Shown in pieces: positions 10,261 to 18,653 of a stretch of 64,000 bases of DNA. The position numbers and the translations under genes are program-made. The stretch is from the NCBI RefSeq assembly GCF_003591005.1, contig NZ_QYYD01000010.1, forward strand, positions 124,001-188,000, written 5' to 3'. The notes under the pieces were generated by a model. The model was not told the DNA's origin, made no database searches, and saw nothing but the letters and a program-made list of their open reading frames with translations. Source of the stretch: Rhodopseudomonas palustris (lineage in GTDB: Bacteria; Pseudomonadota; Alphaproteobacteria; Rhizobiales; Xanthobacteraceae). How positions within the stretch are numbered: position 1 is the stretch's first letter; every line of letters begins with the position of its first letter.

Positions 10261-11499
10261 TCACGACTTCTTCGGCAGATGGCTTGGCGTGTACTGATCC
10301 TTGTCGTTCTTCTTGGTGAGATCGCAGCCGATCTCGCCGAGCCAATACGGCTGGATCGTGCCGTAGTCCTTCTCGACCTTGACCTCGTGCTGCGGCCCGA
10401 CCGAGATCAGCCGCATGCGGTGCGAGGTATGCTGGCTCTTCGGATCGATGCAGACCTTGCCTTCCGGCGCATCGATGCAGGCATCGCCGGTGGCGATCAC
10501 CTTGCGCAGATCCTCGAGCTTGGTCGATTTCGCCTTCTCCACCAGCGTCTTGTACATGTAGAGCGCGTTGTAGGCGTTGTAGCCCATGTCGTTGATGTAC
10601 ATCTCGTCCGGGAACTTGGCCTTCCAGCGCTTCTTGAAGTCGTTGGCTTCGGGCGTGTCGATCTCCTCGAACCAGTTGGCGGTGGCGTGCATGTTGTTGA
10701 GCGCCGGCGGCTTGAAGCGCTTGTGCTCGAAGCCGAGCATCACCTTGATCGACGAGCCCATCGGCAGGTTGAGATTGGCTGCGGCGGCCTGCTCGAAGAA
10801 CGAATCCTGCGCGGCGCCGACATTGATGGTCAGCAACCAGTCGGGCTTCGCCTTCTGGATGTTCTGGATGTTCTGGGCGAATTGCGAGACGCCGAGCGGG
10901 ATGAACTCCTCGCCGACCACTTCGCCGCCGAGATCCTTCATCAGCTTGCGGTTCCACTCCGCCGAGATCTGGCCGAAATTGTAGTCCGCGGCGATGACGT
11001 AGACCTTCTTGCCGAACTTCTCGACCATCCAGGGGATCAGCGTCGAGAACTGCTGCTCGGGCACCGCGCCCATGCTGATCATGCTGGCGTCGCAGACGCC
11101 GCCCTCATACTGGTTGGTGTAGAAATACGGCGTCGTGGTGCGATCGACGATCGGCCGCACCGCTTCGCGCGACGCCGAGGTGATGCCGCCGATCAGCACG
11201 TCGACCTTGTCGCGGTTGAGCAGGCGGCGCGCGAACTCCTGATAGCGCGCGTTGTCGCCTTGCGGATCGAGATGGATCAGCTCGATCTGCCGGCCCATGA
11301 TGCCGCCGCTCTTGTTGATCTCCTCGACGGCGAGCTGCGAACCGTGCAGCTTCGGCATGCCCATGAAGGCGAGGTCGCCGGAGATGTCTTCGAGCAGGCC
11401 GACCTTGAGCGGCGGATCGGCCGCATGGGCGGCGAACGGCGCGGCGGCGCCGAGCGCGAGGCCGAGCAAGGCCGTGCGGAGCAGATGTCTCTTGTGCAT
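10261..11499 (-). CDS. Urea/short-amide type ABC substrate-binding protein (UrtA/FmdD-like)
   Basis: 412-residue periplasmic binding protein with a Sec signal peptide (basic start MHKRHLLR, hydrophobic core, AHA cleavage region near residue 26). The mature domain begins LKVGLLEDISGDLAFMG, a Peripla_BP_6 fold, and resembles UrtA, FmdD and AmiC rather than LivK. Two cysteine pairs near the C-terminus (GDACID, GKVCID) may form disulfides. It lies between the formamidase-like gene and the permeases in one operon, so it should deliver short amides or urea to this transporter. It is a distant relative of the AmiC-like regulator at 14354. Confidence 0.9.
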   Translation of the reverse strand: MHKRHLLRTALLGLALGAAAPFAAHAADPPLKVGLLEDISGDLAFMGMPKLHGSQLAVEEINKSGGIMGRQIELIHLDPQGDNARYQEFARRLLNRDKVDVLIGGITSASREAVRPIVDRTTTPYFYTNQYEGGVCDASMISMGAVPEQQFSTLIPWMVEKFGKKVYVIAADYNFGQISAEWNRKLMKDLGGEVVGEEFIPLGVSQFAQNIQNIQKAKPDWLLTINVGAAQDSFFEQAAAANLNLPMGSSIKVMLGFEHKRFKPPALNNMHATANWFEEIDTPEANDFKKRWKAKFPDEMYINDMGYNAYNALYMYKTLVEKAKSTKLEDLRKVIATGDACIDAPEGKVCIDPKSQHTSHRMRLISVGPQHEVKVEKDYGTIQPYWLGEIGCDLTKKNDKDQYTPSHLPKKS

Positions 11500-11532
11500 G
11501 TCTGATCGTCCCCTTGTCGGAAAGTTGGTGAG

Positions 11533-12531
11533 TTAGGTCTTCAGGTAATTCTTCAGGATCGACGCCCCCATCGTGTATTTGGGGTCGACCATATTGCCGA
11601 GGCGGATGCGGCCGGCCTGGCTGAGCAGCATGTAGGCGTCGATTTCGTCGAAGCCGTAATCGGCCGCCATCCAGCGCGTCAGCTCCCGATAGGCGATACG
11701 CGCCGCGTCCTCGAGCGGACGCGCGCTGCCGATCGTCATGATGAAGTCCTTGGTCTCCAGCCGCGGCCAGGCGAAGCTCCAATTCTTGATCAGATCGACC
11801 TGCAGCGTCACCGTCGCGCGCTGCTCGAGCGCGACGCCCGACAACTCCCCGTCGCCCTGCGTGGCGTGGCAGTCGCCGACGTAAAGCATGCCGCCGTCGG
11901 TGTGCACCGGGAAGTAGATCACCGCGCCGGGCGCGACGTCGGGCAGGTCCATGTTGCCGCCGTGATAGTCCGGCTGCAGCGACGAGATTGCCTCGATTTC
12001 CGGCGACACGCCGATGGTGCCGATGAACGGCTCGTAGGGCAGCGTGATCTTGTCGCTCCACTTCACGCCGCTGCGGTCGACATGCAGCTTTTTGACGCGT
12101 TCCGGCAGCGGCGGGTTGAGCAGCGCGGTCGCGGCGGTGCCGACGAGGCCGCCGAACTCCGGCATGATGCAGGTGGTGCCCGCCGGCTGCTCGCCGCGGG
12201 TCTCGACGTCGCGGATGTAGATCGCCAGACAATCGCCCTTCTTGGCGCCGTTGACGGCGATCGGGCCGCATTGCGGATTGAGATAGGGAAAGTTCAGCTT
12301 CGCGGTCGGGCTGTCGCTCTCGCTGGTGATGACGCCGCCGAACGCGTCCTCGGTCTCGACCACGACGACGGAGCCGGGATCGATCGTCAGCGTCGGCTTC
12401 GCATAGGGGCCGTAGACGTAGTGAAACTGTCCCTGCTGCTCGATGGTCAGACTATGCGTCTTGCCGGCCGCGCCCTTGGCGACGCCGCGCGCCGCCATGA
12501 TCGAACTCTTCAGCCACTCTTCGGAAGACAT
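11533..12531 (-). CDS. fmdA: Acetamidase/formamidase family hydrolase
   Basis: 332-residue member of the FmdA_AmdA family, cytoplasmic enzymes that release ammonia from formamide or acetamide. The hallmark stretch HTDGGMLYVGDCHATQGDGE is intact, as are EFGGLVG and PVAPGAVIYFPV-like segments. Start at 12531 has AGGAG 6 bases upstream. It lies 16 bases after the GatA-type amidase and 33 bases before the binding-protein gene, so the operon couples two structurally unrelated amide hydrolases with an importer. Formamide versus acetamide preference cannot be read from sequence here. Confidence 0.88.
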   Translation of the reverse strand: MSSEEWLKSSIMAARGVAKGAAGKTHSLTIEQQGQFHYVYGPYAKPTLTIDPGSVVVVETEDAFGGVITSESDSPTAKLNFPYLNPQCGPIAVNGAKKGDCLAIYIRDVETRGEQPAGTTCIMPEFGGLVGTAATALLNPPLPERVKKLHVDRSGVKWSDKITLPYEPFIGTIGVSPEIEAISSLQPDYHGGNMDLPDVAPGAVIYFPVHTDGGMLYVGDCHATQGDGELSGVALEQRATVTLQVDLIKNWSFAWPRLETKDFIMTIGSARPLEDAARIAYRELTRWMAADYGFDEIDAYMLLSQAGRIRLGNMVDPKYTMGASILKNYLKT

Positions 12532-12547
12532 GTGAACTCCTAAAATC

Positions 12548-13942
12548 TCACAGAGACGGATGGCGCTTGTGCCAGTCGGTGACGCGCTGGAAGGCGTCGC
12601 CGGCGGCGACCAGACGCGCTTCGTCGAAGTGACGGCCGACGAACTGGAACGCCACCGGACCACCGTTGGGCGCGAAGCCGCCCGGCAGCGTGATGGTCGG
12701 ACTTCCGGTCATGTCGAACGGACAGGTGAAGCGCAGCAGCCCGCCGATCAGCGAAGGGTCCTCGCCAAGCGACGCCATCTTGGCCAGCGTCGGCGCCGCA
12801 TAGGCCTGTGCCGGCACGGCGATGAGATCCACCGTCTCGAACAGCGCCCGCAGCGCGCCGCGAAACGCTTCCCGCCGCAGCACGATCTTCTGATAATCCG
12901 TGCCGGATTGCTGCAAACCGAGATCGAGCAGGCCGGCGAGGCCGGGACCGTATTCATCCTTGCGCGCCGGATAGGTCGCCTCGTGCGCCACCGCGGCTTC
13001 GATGCCGCACAGCGGGAACCAGTCGTCGGTCACCGCCTGGGCGTCCGGGAAAGTGATGTCCTTGATGGTGGCGCCGAGATCCTTGGCGACGCGCAGCGCA
13101 TCGTCCAGCACCTTGACGGCCGCTTCGTCGGTGCCCTGCGAGGTCGAGCGTCGATCGACGCCGATCACCACGCCCTTGAGGTCGCCGGACAGATTGCCCG
13201 TGTAGTTCGGCACCGGCAGCGGCACCGCCGTGGTGTCGTGCGGGTCGGCGCCGGCGATCACGCTCAGCATCGCGCCGCAATCCACGGCGCTGCGCGCCAT
13301 CGGGCCGATGTGATCGAGCGTCGCGGCGAGTTCGTAAGCGCCGTAGCGGCTGACGCGGCCCCAGGTCGGCTTCAGCCCGGTGATGCCGTTCGCGGCCGAC
13401 GGAAACCGGATCGAGCCGCCGGTGTCGGTGCCGAGCGAGCCGAAGCACAGCCCCGCCGCGGTCGCCGAGCCGGACCCGCTCGACGACGCGCCCGACCATA
13501 GCTCCTTATCCCAGGGATTTTTCGGCGGATCGATTTTGGGATGATGATCGGCGTAGGCGCCTTCGGTTTGCTGTAACTTGCCGAGAATGATCGCGCCGGC
13601 CTCTTTGAGCCGCATCACCACGGTGGCGTCCTCGCCCGGCATGAAGTCGCGATGGATCGGCATGCCGTGCGCCGCCGGCATGCCCTTGACCCAGCACAGA
13701 TCCTTGACGGCGATCGGCACGCCGTGCAGCGGCCCTTTCACTTGGCCGGCGGCGATCTCCTTGTCCGCGGTCACAGCCTGTTCGTGCGCGGATTCGGGCG
13801 ACACGTGCGCGTAGCTCTTCAGCGCGCCATCGAGCTTGTCGATGCGCTGCAGCATCGCCTTGGTGACTTCGACCGCAGACAGCTTCCTTGCCTGAATGTC
13901 CTGTCCGACCTCGACGAGCCCGCGATAATGAAGATCTGTCAT
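12548..13942 (-). CDS. Amidase-signature (GatA family) amidohydrolase, first gene of the amide operon
   Basis: 464-residue amidase. Catalytic residues are visible as Lys80 in AVKDLC, the serine-rich GASSSGSG at 151-158 and nucleophile Ser177 in GTDTGGSIRFPS. Start at 13942 (MTDLHYRGL) is set by alignment with the paralogous amidase at 4283-5683; the frame is open further upstream but that would read through the leader. The nearest GGGAG is 13 bases upstream, so translation initiation may be weak. A terminator hairpin lies about 110 bases upstream in the leader, so expression is probably controlled by antitermination through the divergent AmiR-like protein. Confidence 0.9.
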   Translation of the reverse strand: MTDLHYRGLVEVGQDIQARKLSAVEVTKAMLQRIDKLDGALKSYAHVSPESAHEQAVTADKEIAAGQVKGPLHGVPIAVKDLCWVKGMPAAHGMPIHRDFMPGEDATVVMRLKEAGAIILGKLQQTEGAYADHHPKIDPPKNPWDKELWSGASSSGSGSATAAGLCFGSLGTDTGGSIRFPSAANGITGLKPTWGRVSRYGAYELAATLDHIGPMARSAVDCGAMLSVIAGADPHDTTAVPLPVPNYTGNLSGDLKGVVIGVDRRSTSQGTDEAAVKVLDDALRVAKDLGATIKDITFPDAQAVTDDWFPLCGIEAAVAHEATYPARKDEYGPGLAGLLDLGLQQSGTDYQKIVLRREAFRGALRALFETVDLIAVPAQAYAAPTLAKMASLGEDPSLIGGLLRFTCPFDMTGSPTITLPGGFAPNGGPVAFQFVGRHFDEARLVAAGDAFQRVTDWHKRHPSL

Positions 13943-14051
13943 CCCCAATGCATTCACTCCCGGTGTGCCGACATCGCGCGGCCCTCGCCGGGCGTGCAGC
14001 AGCGTTTTGGCGACGCGCCTGCGCCGCCAATTTGATCTCGAGCGACAAACG

Positions 14052-14090
14052 AAAAAAGCCACCCGCTCCTCGAAACGAGGCGCGAATGGC
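14052..14090 (-). terminator. Intrinsic terminator in the amidase leader (attenuator)
   Basis: On the minus strand a 15-position stem (14058-14090, one mismatch and two G-U pairs, loop of three T) is followed by six T (14057-14052). It lies between the intergenic promoter region and the amidase start at 13942, so it should stop transcription before the operon unless disabled. The gene divergent to it encodes an ANTAR antiterminator, the classical partner for such leaders. A small hairpin with a six-base loop, GGC-ATCCGA-GCC at 14088-14099, shares the outer three bases of the terminator stem and could be mutually exclusive with it. Confidence 0.8.
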
Positions 14091-14146
14091 TCGGATGCCG
14101 CGGCTATGGTCGGTCGTGTGGGTGCTTAGTCGAACGCTACTTTGAT

Positions 14147-14180
14147 GCTTGAATTTGGACGTCGTCGGCCAAATTCAAGC
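14147..14180. repeat. Perfect 12-bp inverted repeat in the amidase/amiC intergenic region
   Basis: GCTTGAATTTGG and its exact complement are separated by 10 bases. It lies upstream of the attenuator on the minus strand and upstream of the small ORF and amiC-like gene on the plus strand. It could be an operator for a DNA-binding regulator or an RNA stem in the amidase leader. Confidence 0.75.
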
Positions 14181-14230
14181 TCGGTTCGATTGTCACCCGA
14201 CAACGAAAGTCTAAGTTGGGGAGGTTCAAC

Positions 14231-14299
14231 ATGTCAACGCGTGAGCTTGCACAAATCCTGAACGAGTGCTGCGCAGCAAATCAGCAAGGCGGCTCTTGA
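14231..14299 (+). CDS. Candidate 22-residue small protein or leader peptide
   Basis: An ATG at 14231 lies 6 bases after a strong GGGGAGG Shine-Dalgarno and opens a frame of 22 codons ending TGA: it begins MSTRELAQ and contains adjacent Cys-Cys and a QQGG tail. It precedes the amiC-like gene by 54 bases in the same direction. No family is recognised. The strong ribosome site is the main support; it could be a leader peptide tuning amiC-amiR expression, or a chance frame. Confidence 0.45.
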   Translation: MSTRELAQILNECCAANQQGGS

Positions 14300-14353
14300 T
14301 CGGTTTGCACGCTTAATGATTTCATGCGCGCCTTGCGCGAGTGATCATCTTTC

Positions 14354-15511
14354 ATGTCCAGACCATCGATCCCGATCGGAATTCTGCTGTCGAGATCCGG
14401 CCCATATCAAGCAATGGGACGAGAGATCCTGAAATCCGCGCTGATGGCTGTCGACGAGGTCAACGGCAGTTCGGAGTTCGACTTCAGCTTCGCGGCGCAT
14501 GTGCGTGATCCCGGCGGCGTGCTGGGCGAATATCACGTGGCCTGCGACGACCTGATCCGCAATGTCGGCGTCGATCACATCATCGGCTGCTACACCTCCG
14601 CGGCGCGCAAGCAGGTGCTGCCGATCGTCGAGCGCACCGAGCGGTTGCTGTGGTATCCGGCGCGCTACGAAGGCTTCGAGTGCTCCGACAACGTGATGTA
14701 TGTCGGCGCTTCGCCGAACCACAACGTCGTGCCGCTGGTGCGCTACGTGCTCGATAATCTGTCGCGTCAGCTGTTCTGCGTCGGCTCCAACTACATCTGG
14801 ACCTGGGAGACCAACCGCGTCACCCGCGAGTTGGTGACGGCCTCGGGCGGCCGCATCGTCGCCGAGCGATTGCTCGAGCTCGGCGAAAGCCGGGTCGAGC
14901 ACATCGTCGACGAGATCGTCCGCAAGCGGCCGCCGATCGTCTTCAACACCTTGGTCGGCAGCTCGAGCTACGATTTCATCCGGGCCTTCCACGCCGCCAC
15001 CGAGGGGCTCGACATCCCGATGCTGAGCTGCAGCCTGTGCGAGCCGGAGCTGATGATCGTCGGTTCGGCCGGCGCGGGATGCATCACCTCGTCGGCCTAC
15101 TTTGAAAGTATCCGCCTGCCGGAGAATTGCGCCTTCGTGGCGCGGTGGAAGGCGCGCTACGGCGAAGACAGCAGCCCGTCGGTGGACGGCCAGTCCGCCT
15201 ACGTCGCGGTGTTTCTGCTGGCGCGAGCAATCCAGCGCGCCGGCACTGCGAACGTCAACGAGGTGCGCCGCGCCGCCGCCGGCCATCGCTACGACTCGCC
15301 GCAAGGTCCGGTGTGGATCGACGGCGATAATAATCACTGCGTCCTTACGCCACGGCTGGCAGTGTCCAACGCCGGCGGCCAGTTCGATATCTTCTGGGAA
15401 GCGGATGCTCCCGTGAAGCCAGACCCTTATTTGTCGCAACTCGATGTCGCGGTTCGGCCGTCGAAAGACGGGCGGGCTCCCCATGCGCCTCACCTGAGGA
15501 TCGTCAAATGA
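14354..15511 (+). CDS. amiC: AmiC-like amide-sensing regulator
   Basis: 385-residue cytoplasmic protein with the periplasmic-binding fold but no signal peptide: it starts MSRPSIPIGILLSRSGPYQAMGREIL, directly in the first beta strand. This matches Pseudomonas AmiC, which binds small amides and holds AmiR inactive until ligand is present. Its stop overlaps the start of the amiR-like gene by 4 bases (ATGA), so the two products are made together. It diverges from the amidase operon that it probably governs. Functional role is by family; the ligand is inferred from the neighbouring amidases. Confidence 0.82.
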   Translation: MSRPSIPIGILLSRSGPYQAMGREILKSALMAVDEVNGSSEFDFSFAAHVRDPGGVLGEYHVACDDLIRNVGVDHIIGCYTSAARKQVLPIVERTERLLWYPARYEGFECSDNVMYVGASPNHNVVPLVRYVLDNLSRQLFCVGSNYIWTWETNRVTRELVTASGGRIVAERLLELGESRVEHIVDEIVRKRPPIVFNTLVGSSSYDFIRAFHAATEGLDIPMLSCSLCEPELMIVGSAGAGCITSSAYFESIRLPENCAFVARWKARYGEDSSPSVDGQSAYVAVFLLARAIQRAGTANVNEVRRAAAGHRYDSPQGPVWIDGDNNHCVLTPRLAVSNAGGQFDIFWEADAPVKPDPYLSQLDVAVRPSKDGRAPHAPHLRIVK

Positions 15512-16095
15512 GCAAGCCGTCATCGTTTTCCCTGCGCGGCCGCAAGGCCCTCTTGGCTATCAAGGACGAACGCGACGCCTCGGTCGTCCGCCGTCAGTTC
15601 GAGCGGCTCGGCATCGAGATCGCAAGCTGGATCCCCGGCGAAGCGCCGGCCTGCGCCGCCGATCTCCTGCTGATCGACGACGATTATCTGCCGATCGCCG
15701 GTGCCGAGGATCGGCCTCTACCGGAGGGATGCGCCGTCATCGTCCTGCTCGGCACCGAAACGCCGAGCCGGCTGAAACTGGTGCTCGAGCTCGATCCGGC
15801 GTCGTTCCTGGTCAAGCCGCTGCGCTCCGCCGGCATCTATGCGGCCGTGGTGATGGCGTTCGAACGCGTCGCACGCACCAACGAATTGAAGCAGCAGCTC
15901 GGCAAGATGGACGCGCGGATGCGGGCGCGGCGCGTCGTGCTCGCCGCGCTGGTGCAGATCATGCACGCGCAGGGGCTCGCCGAGCCCGCCGCGTTCGCGT
16001 TGCTGCGGCGGATGGCGATGGAGCAGCGCAAGACCATCGAGCAACTCGCCGCCGAACTCGTCGCGCAAGATCCGCTCGCCCGCGCGACTGGTTAG
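15508..16095 (+). CDS. amiR: AmiR-like ANTAR-domain transcription antiterminator
   Basis: 195-residue RNA-binding regulator. Residues 1-125 form a receiver-like fold lacking a clear phosphorylation Asp pattern, as in AmiR (LLLIDDDYLP, then FLVKPLRSAGIYAAV). The C-terminal ANTAR domain (about 135-190) shows the typical helix pattern A-L---M---G--E--AF-LLRR-AM. AmiR binds leader RNA and prevents terminator formation when released by AmiC. The terminator in the divergent amidase leader at 14052-14090 is the obvious target. Confidence 0.85.
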   Translation: MSKPSSFSLRGRKALLAIKDERDASVVRRQFERLGIEIASWIPGEAPACAADLLLIDDDYLPIAGAEDRPLPEGCAVIVLLGTETPSRLKLVLELDPASFLVKPLRSAGIYAAVVMAFERVARTNELKQQLGKMDARMRARRVVLAALVQIMHAQGLAEPAAFALLRRMAMEQRKTIEQLAAELVAQDPLARATG

Positions 16096-16134
16096 CTAAC
16101 AGCCAGTTTTTTTGCTAAGTTTGCATGGGGTTTC

Positions 16135-16224
16135 CGTCATGGCCGGGCTTGTCCCGGCCATCCACGCCTTTACTGCATCTCCTTCGGCAAGGCGTGGATG
16201 CCCGGCACAAGGCCGGGCATGACG
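16135..16224. repeat. Palindromic intergenic repeat, family B (copy 1)
   Basis: Inverted arms CGTCATGGCCGGGC and GCCGGGCATGACG, with inner arms CATCCACGCCT and AGGCGTGGATG. It fills most of the gap between amiR and the convergent exonuclease gene. Related copies are at 29736, 33229, 41125 and 60243. Confidence 0.9.
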
Positions 16225-16288
16225 CGTTGAGATGAAGTGACTTGGTTTTAAAGGCAGCAATTTCGGCTATGCTGATACTTCACGCGTA

Positions 16289-17059
16289 TCAGTCGAGCAC
16301 GATCCACGCCGGCGCGTGATCGCTGGCCTCCGCCGCGGCGCGGACCTTGCGATCGACGCCGGCGCGCTTGAGCCGCGGCGCGAGCGATGGATCGAGCAGC
16401 AGATGATCGAGCCGCAGTCCCTTGTCCTGTTCGAAGCGATTGCGCCAATACGTCCAGAACGTGTAGGGCGCGTCGTCCGGATGCATTGCCCGCAGTGCAT
16501 CGGTCCAGCCCTGCTTCAGCAGCGCCGCGAACAAAGCGCGCGGCGCCGGCTGCACCAGCGCGTCCTTGCTCCACGACTTGGTCGGATAGATATCGTCCGG
16601 CGTCGGCACCACATTGTAGTCGCCGGCCAGCACCACCGGCGCGCCGCTCTTCAGCAGCTTGGCGGCGTGGCGGTTGAGCCGCTTCAGCCAGGCGAGCTTG
16701 GCGTCGAATTTCGGTCCCGGCTGCGGGTTGCCGTTCGGCGCGTAGATTGAGGCGATGATGATGCCGGACACCGCCGCTTCGATGTAGCGCGCTTCGGTGT
16801 CCTTGGGATCGCCCGGCAGCCGTTTCCGCGTCACCACGATCTCGGCCTTGCGGGCCAGAATGGCGACGCCGTTCCAGCTCTTCTGGCCGACCCAGGCGGC
16901 CGAGTAGCCGGCCTTGTGCAGCGCCTCTTCGGGGAAGTCGGCCTGCGCCGCCTTCAGCTCCTGCAGACAGACGACATCGGGCTTGGCCGCACGCAGCCAA
17001 GCCAGCAGATTCGGCAGCCGCTTGTTGACGTTGTTGATGTTGAACGTCGCGATCTTCAC
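16289..17059 (-). CDS. xth: Exodeoxyribonuclease III
   Basis: 256-residue Mg-dependent AP endonuclease/3'-5' exonuclease of base excision repair, cytoplasmic. Conserved elements are the start KIATFNINNVNKR, LQELKA (metal-binding Glu), IYAPNGN, AGDYNVVPT and the C-terminal SDHAPAW. A GTG start at 17059 with AAGGG at proper spacing is preferred over ATG codons further upstream, because the family begins at the KIATFN strand. It stands alone, with the aldehyde dehydrogenase gene 82 bases upstream in the same direction. Confidence 0.92.
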   Translation of the reverse strand: MKIATFNINNVNKRLPNLLAWLRAAKPDVVCLQELKAAQADFPEEALHKAGYSAAWVGQKSWNGVAILARKAEIVVTRKRLPGDPKDTEARYIEAAVSGIIIASIYAPNGNPQPGPKFDAKLAWLKRLNRHAAKLLKSGAPVVLAGDYNVVPTPDDIYPTKSWSKDALVQPAPRALFAALLKQGWTDALRAMHPDDAPYTFWTYWRNRFEQDKGLRLDHLLLDPSLAPRLKRAGVDRKVRAAAEASDHAPAWIVLD

Positions 17060-17141
17060 GCCGGCCCTTTTCGACGGACGCGCCCGTGGCGCGCCCATCA
17101 ATGGCGACGACGCGGGCGAAGTTCCATCGCGGAGAGCACTG

Positions 17142-18581
17142 TCAGCCGGCGAATTGGCTGACGTATTTGATCGACTGGAAGTCCTGCAGGCCTTCGATGC
17201 CGCCTTCGCTGCCGACGCCGCTGTCCTTGAAGCCGCCGAACGGTGTCTCCGGCAGCGAGGCCTGCCAGTGATTGATGATCACGTTGCCGGCCGCGATGCC
17301 GTCGGCCATCGCGGCGGCGTTGCGCAGATCGTTGGTCATCACATAGGAGGCCAGCCCGAACGGCAACCGGTTGGCCAGCGCGAGCGCTTCGTCGCGCGTG
17401 CGGAACGGCGCCGTCACCGCCAGCGGGCCGAACGGCTCGACATTCGACGCCATGCAGTCCTGATCGACCCCGGTCAGCACGGTCGGCCGGAAGAAGAAAC
17501 CGCGCTCACCGCAGCGAACGCCGCCGGCCGAAACCGCGATGCTGCGCGAGCGCGCGTCGTCGACGAAGCGCTCCATCGCCTCGACCCGCCGCGCATTCGC
17601 CAGCGGTCCCATCTTGGTGGCCGCATCGAAGCCATCGCCGACCGAGAGGCCACCGGCGAGCTCCGACAGTTTCGCGGCGAAGCGGTCGTGGATCGATTCG
17701 TGCACGAAGAAGCGCGTCGGCGAGGTGCAGACCTGACCGGAATTGCGAAACTTCGCCGCCACCGCCGAGATCGCCGCGGCCTCCGGATCGACGTCGCCGA
17801 AGATCACCACCGGCGCGTGGCCGCCGAGCTCGAGCGTCATCCGCTTCATGGTCTGCACGGCGAGCGCGCCGAGCTGCTTGCCGATCGCGGTCGAGCCGGT
17901 GAAGGTGATGCCGCGAATGATCGGCGAGCCGACCAGCGCCTCTGAAATCATCGCCGGCTGGCCGAGCACCACGTTCAGCACCCCGGGCGGCAGTCCCGCT
18001 TCCTGCAATAGTTCGGCAATCGCCAGCGCCGTCGCCGGCGTTTCTTCCGAGGGCTTGATGATCACCGAGCAGCCGGCCGCGAGCGCGCTGCTGATCTTGC
18101 GGGCGGGCGTGATCGCCGGCGCATTCCACGGCGCGAACGCCGCGATCGGGCCGAGCGGCTCGCGTACCGCGATCTGCTGGAGGGCGCGATTGCGCGGCGG
18201 GATCACGCGCCCATAAGCGCGGCGGCCTTCCTCGGCATTCCAGGCGAAGATGCCGGCCGCGGTCTCCACCTCGATCCGCGCCTCGGCGAGCGGCTTGCCG
18301 AGTTCGAGCGTGATTAGGCTGGCGAGGTGTTCGCCGCGCTGCTGGATCAACCCGGCAGCCCGCTGCAGGATGCGGCCGCGGTCGACCGCGGACATCCTGC
18401 GCCAGACCTCGTGACCGCGCGCCGACGACGCCAGCGCTTCGTCGAGGTCGGCCGCGGTGGCGTGCGGCAGCTCGCCGAGCACCGCCCCGGTCGCAGGGTT
18501 GAGCACCGGCTCCGTGGTGCGCCCGGCGGCGTCCAGCCATCGGCCGTCGATCAAAAGGCGCAACGCAGGATAATCGATCAC
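17142..18581 (-). CDS. NAD(P)-dependent aldehyde dehydrogenase
   Basis: 479-residue ALDH superfamily enzyme oxidising an aldehyde to the acid. The general-base Glu251 is in LELGG and the nucleophile Cys285 in NSGQVCTSPTR; PWNAP at 151-155 and FTGS at 227-230 are the cofactor-binding segments. Length and motifs are standard; closest to succinate-semialdehyde or medium aldehyde types, though the substrate cannot be fixed. It follows the LivK-type binding-protein gene by 72 bases and is probably the last member of the leftward catabolic set starting at 24379. Confidence 0.88.
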   Translation of the reverse strand: MIDYPALRLLIDGRWLDAAGRTTEPVLNPATGAVLGELPHATAADLDEALASSARGHEVWRRMSAVDRGRILQRAAGLIQQRGEHLASLITLELGKPLAEARIEVETAAGIFAWNAEEGRRAYGRVIPPRNRALQQIAVREPLGPIAAFAPWNAPAITPARKISSALAAGCSVIIKPSEETPATALAIAELLQEAGLPPGVLNVVLGQPAMISEALVGSPIIRGITFTGSTAIGKQLGALAVQTMKRMTLELGGHAPVVIFGDVDPEAAAISAVAAKFRNSGQVCTSPTRFFVHESIHDRFAAKLSELAGGLSVGDGFDAATKMGPLANARRVEAMERFVDDARSRSIAVSAGGVRCGERGFFFRPTVLTGVDQDCMASNVEPFGPLAVTAPFRTRDEALALANRLPFGLASYVMTNDLRNAAAMADGIAAGNVIINHWQASLPETPFGGFKDSGVGSEGGIEGLQDFQSIKYVSQFAG

Positions 18582-18653
18582 GGCCCGTCTCCCTTAGCCC
18601 GCGGGCGCGCTGATCCGCGCCCGCCGGTTCGTCACGTCAGTCGCGCAAAGCGA

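Noticed and set aside
14293-14310. TTGATCGGTTTGCA as an FNR/FixK box upstream of amiC
   Set aside because: The second half-site lacks CAA at the right distance.
14334-14349. TTGCGCGAGTGATCAT as a FixK box
   Set aside because: Spacing between half-sites is two bases too long and the final CAA is missing.
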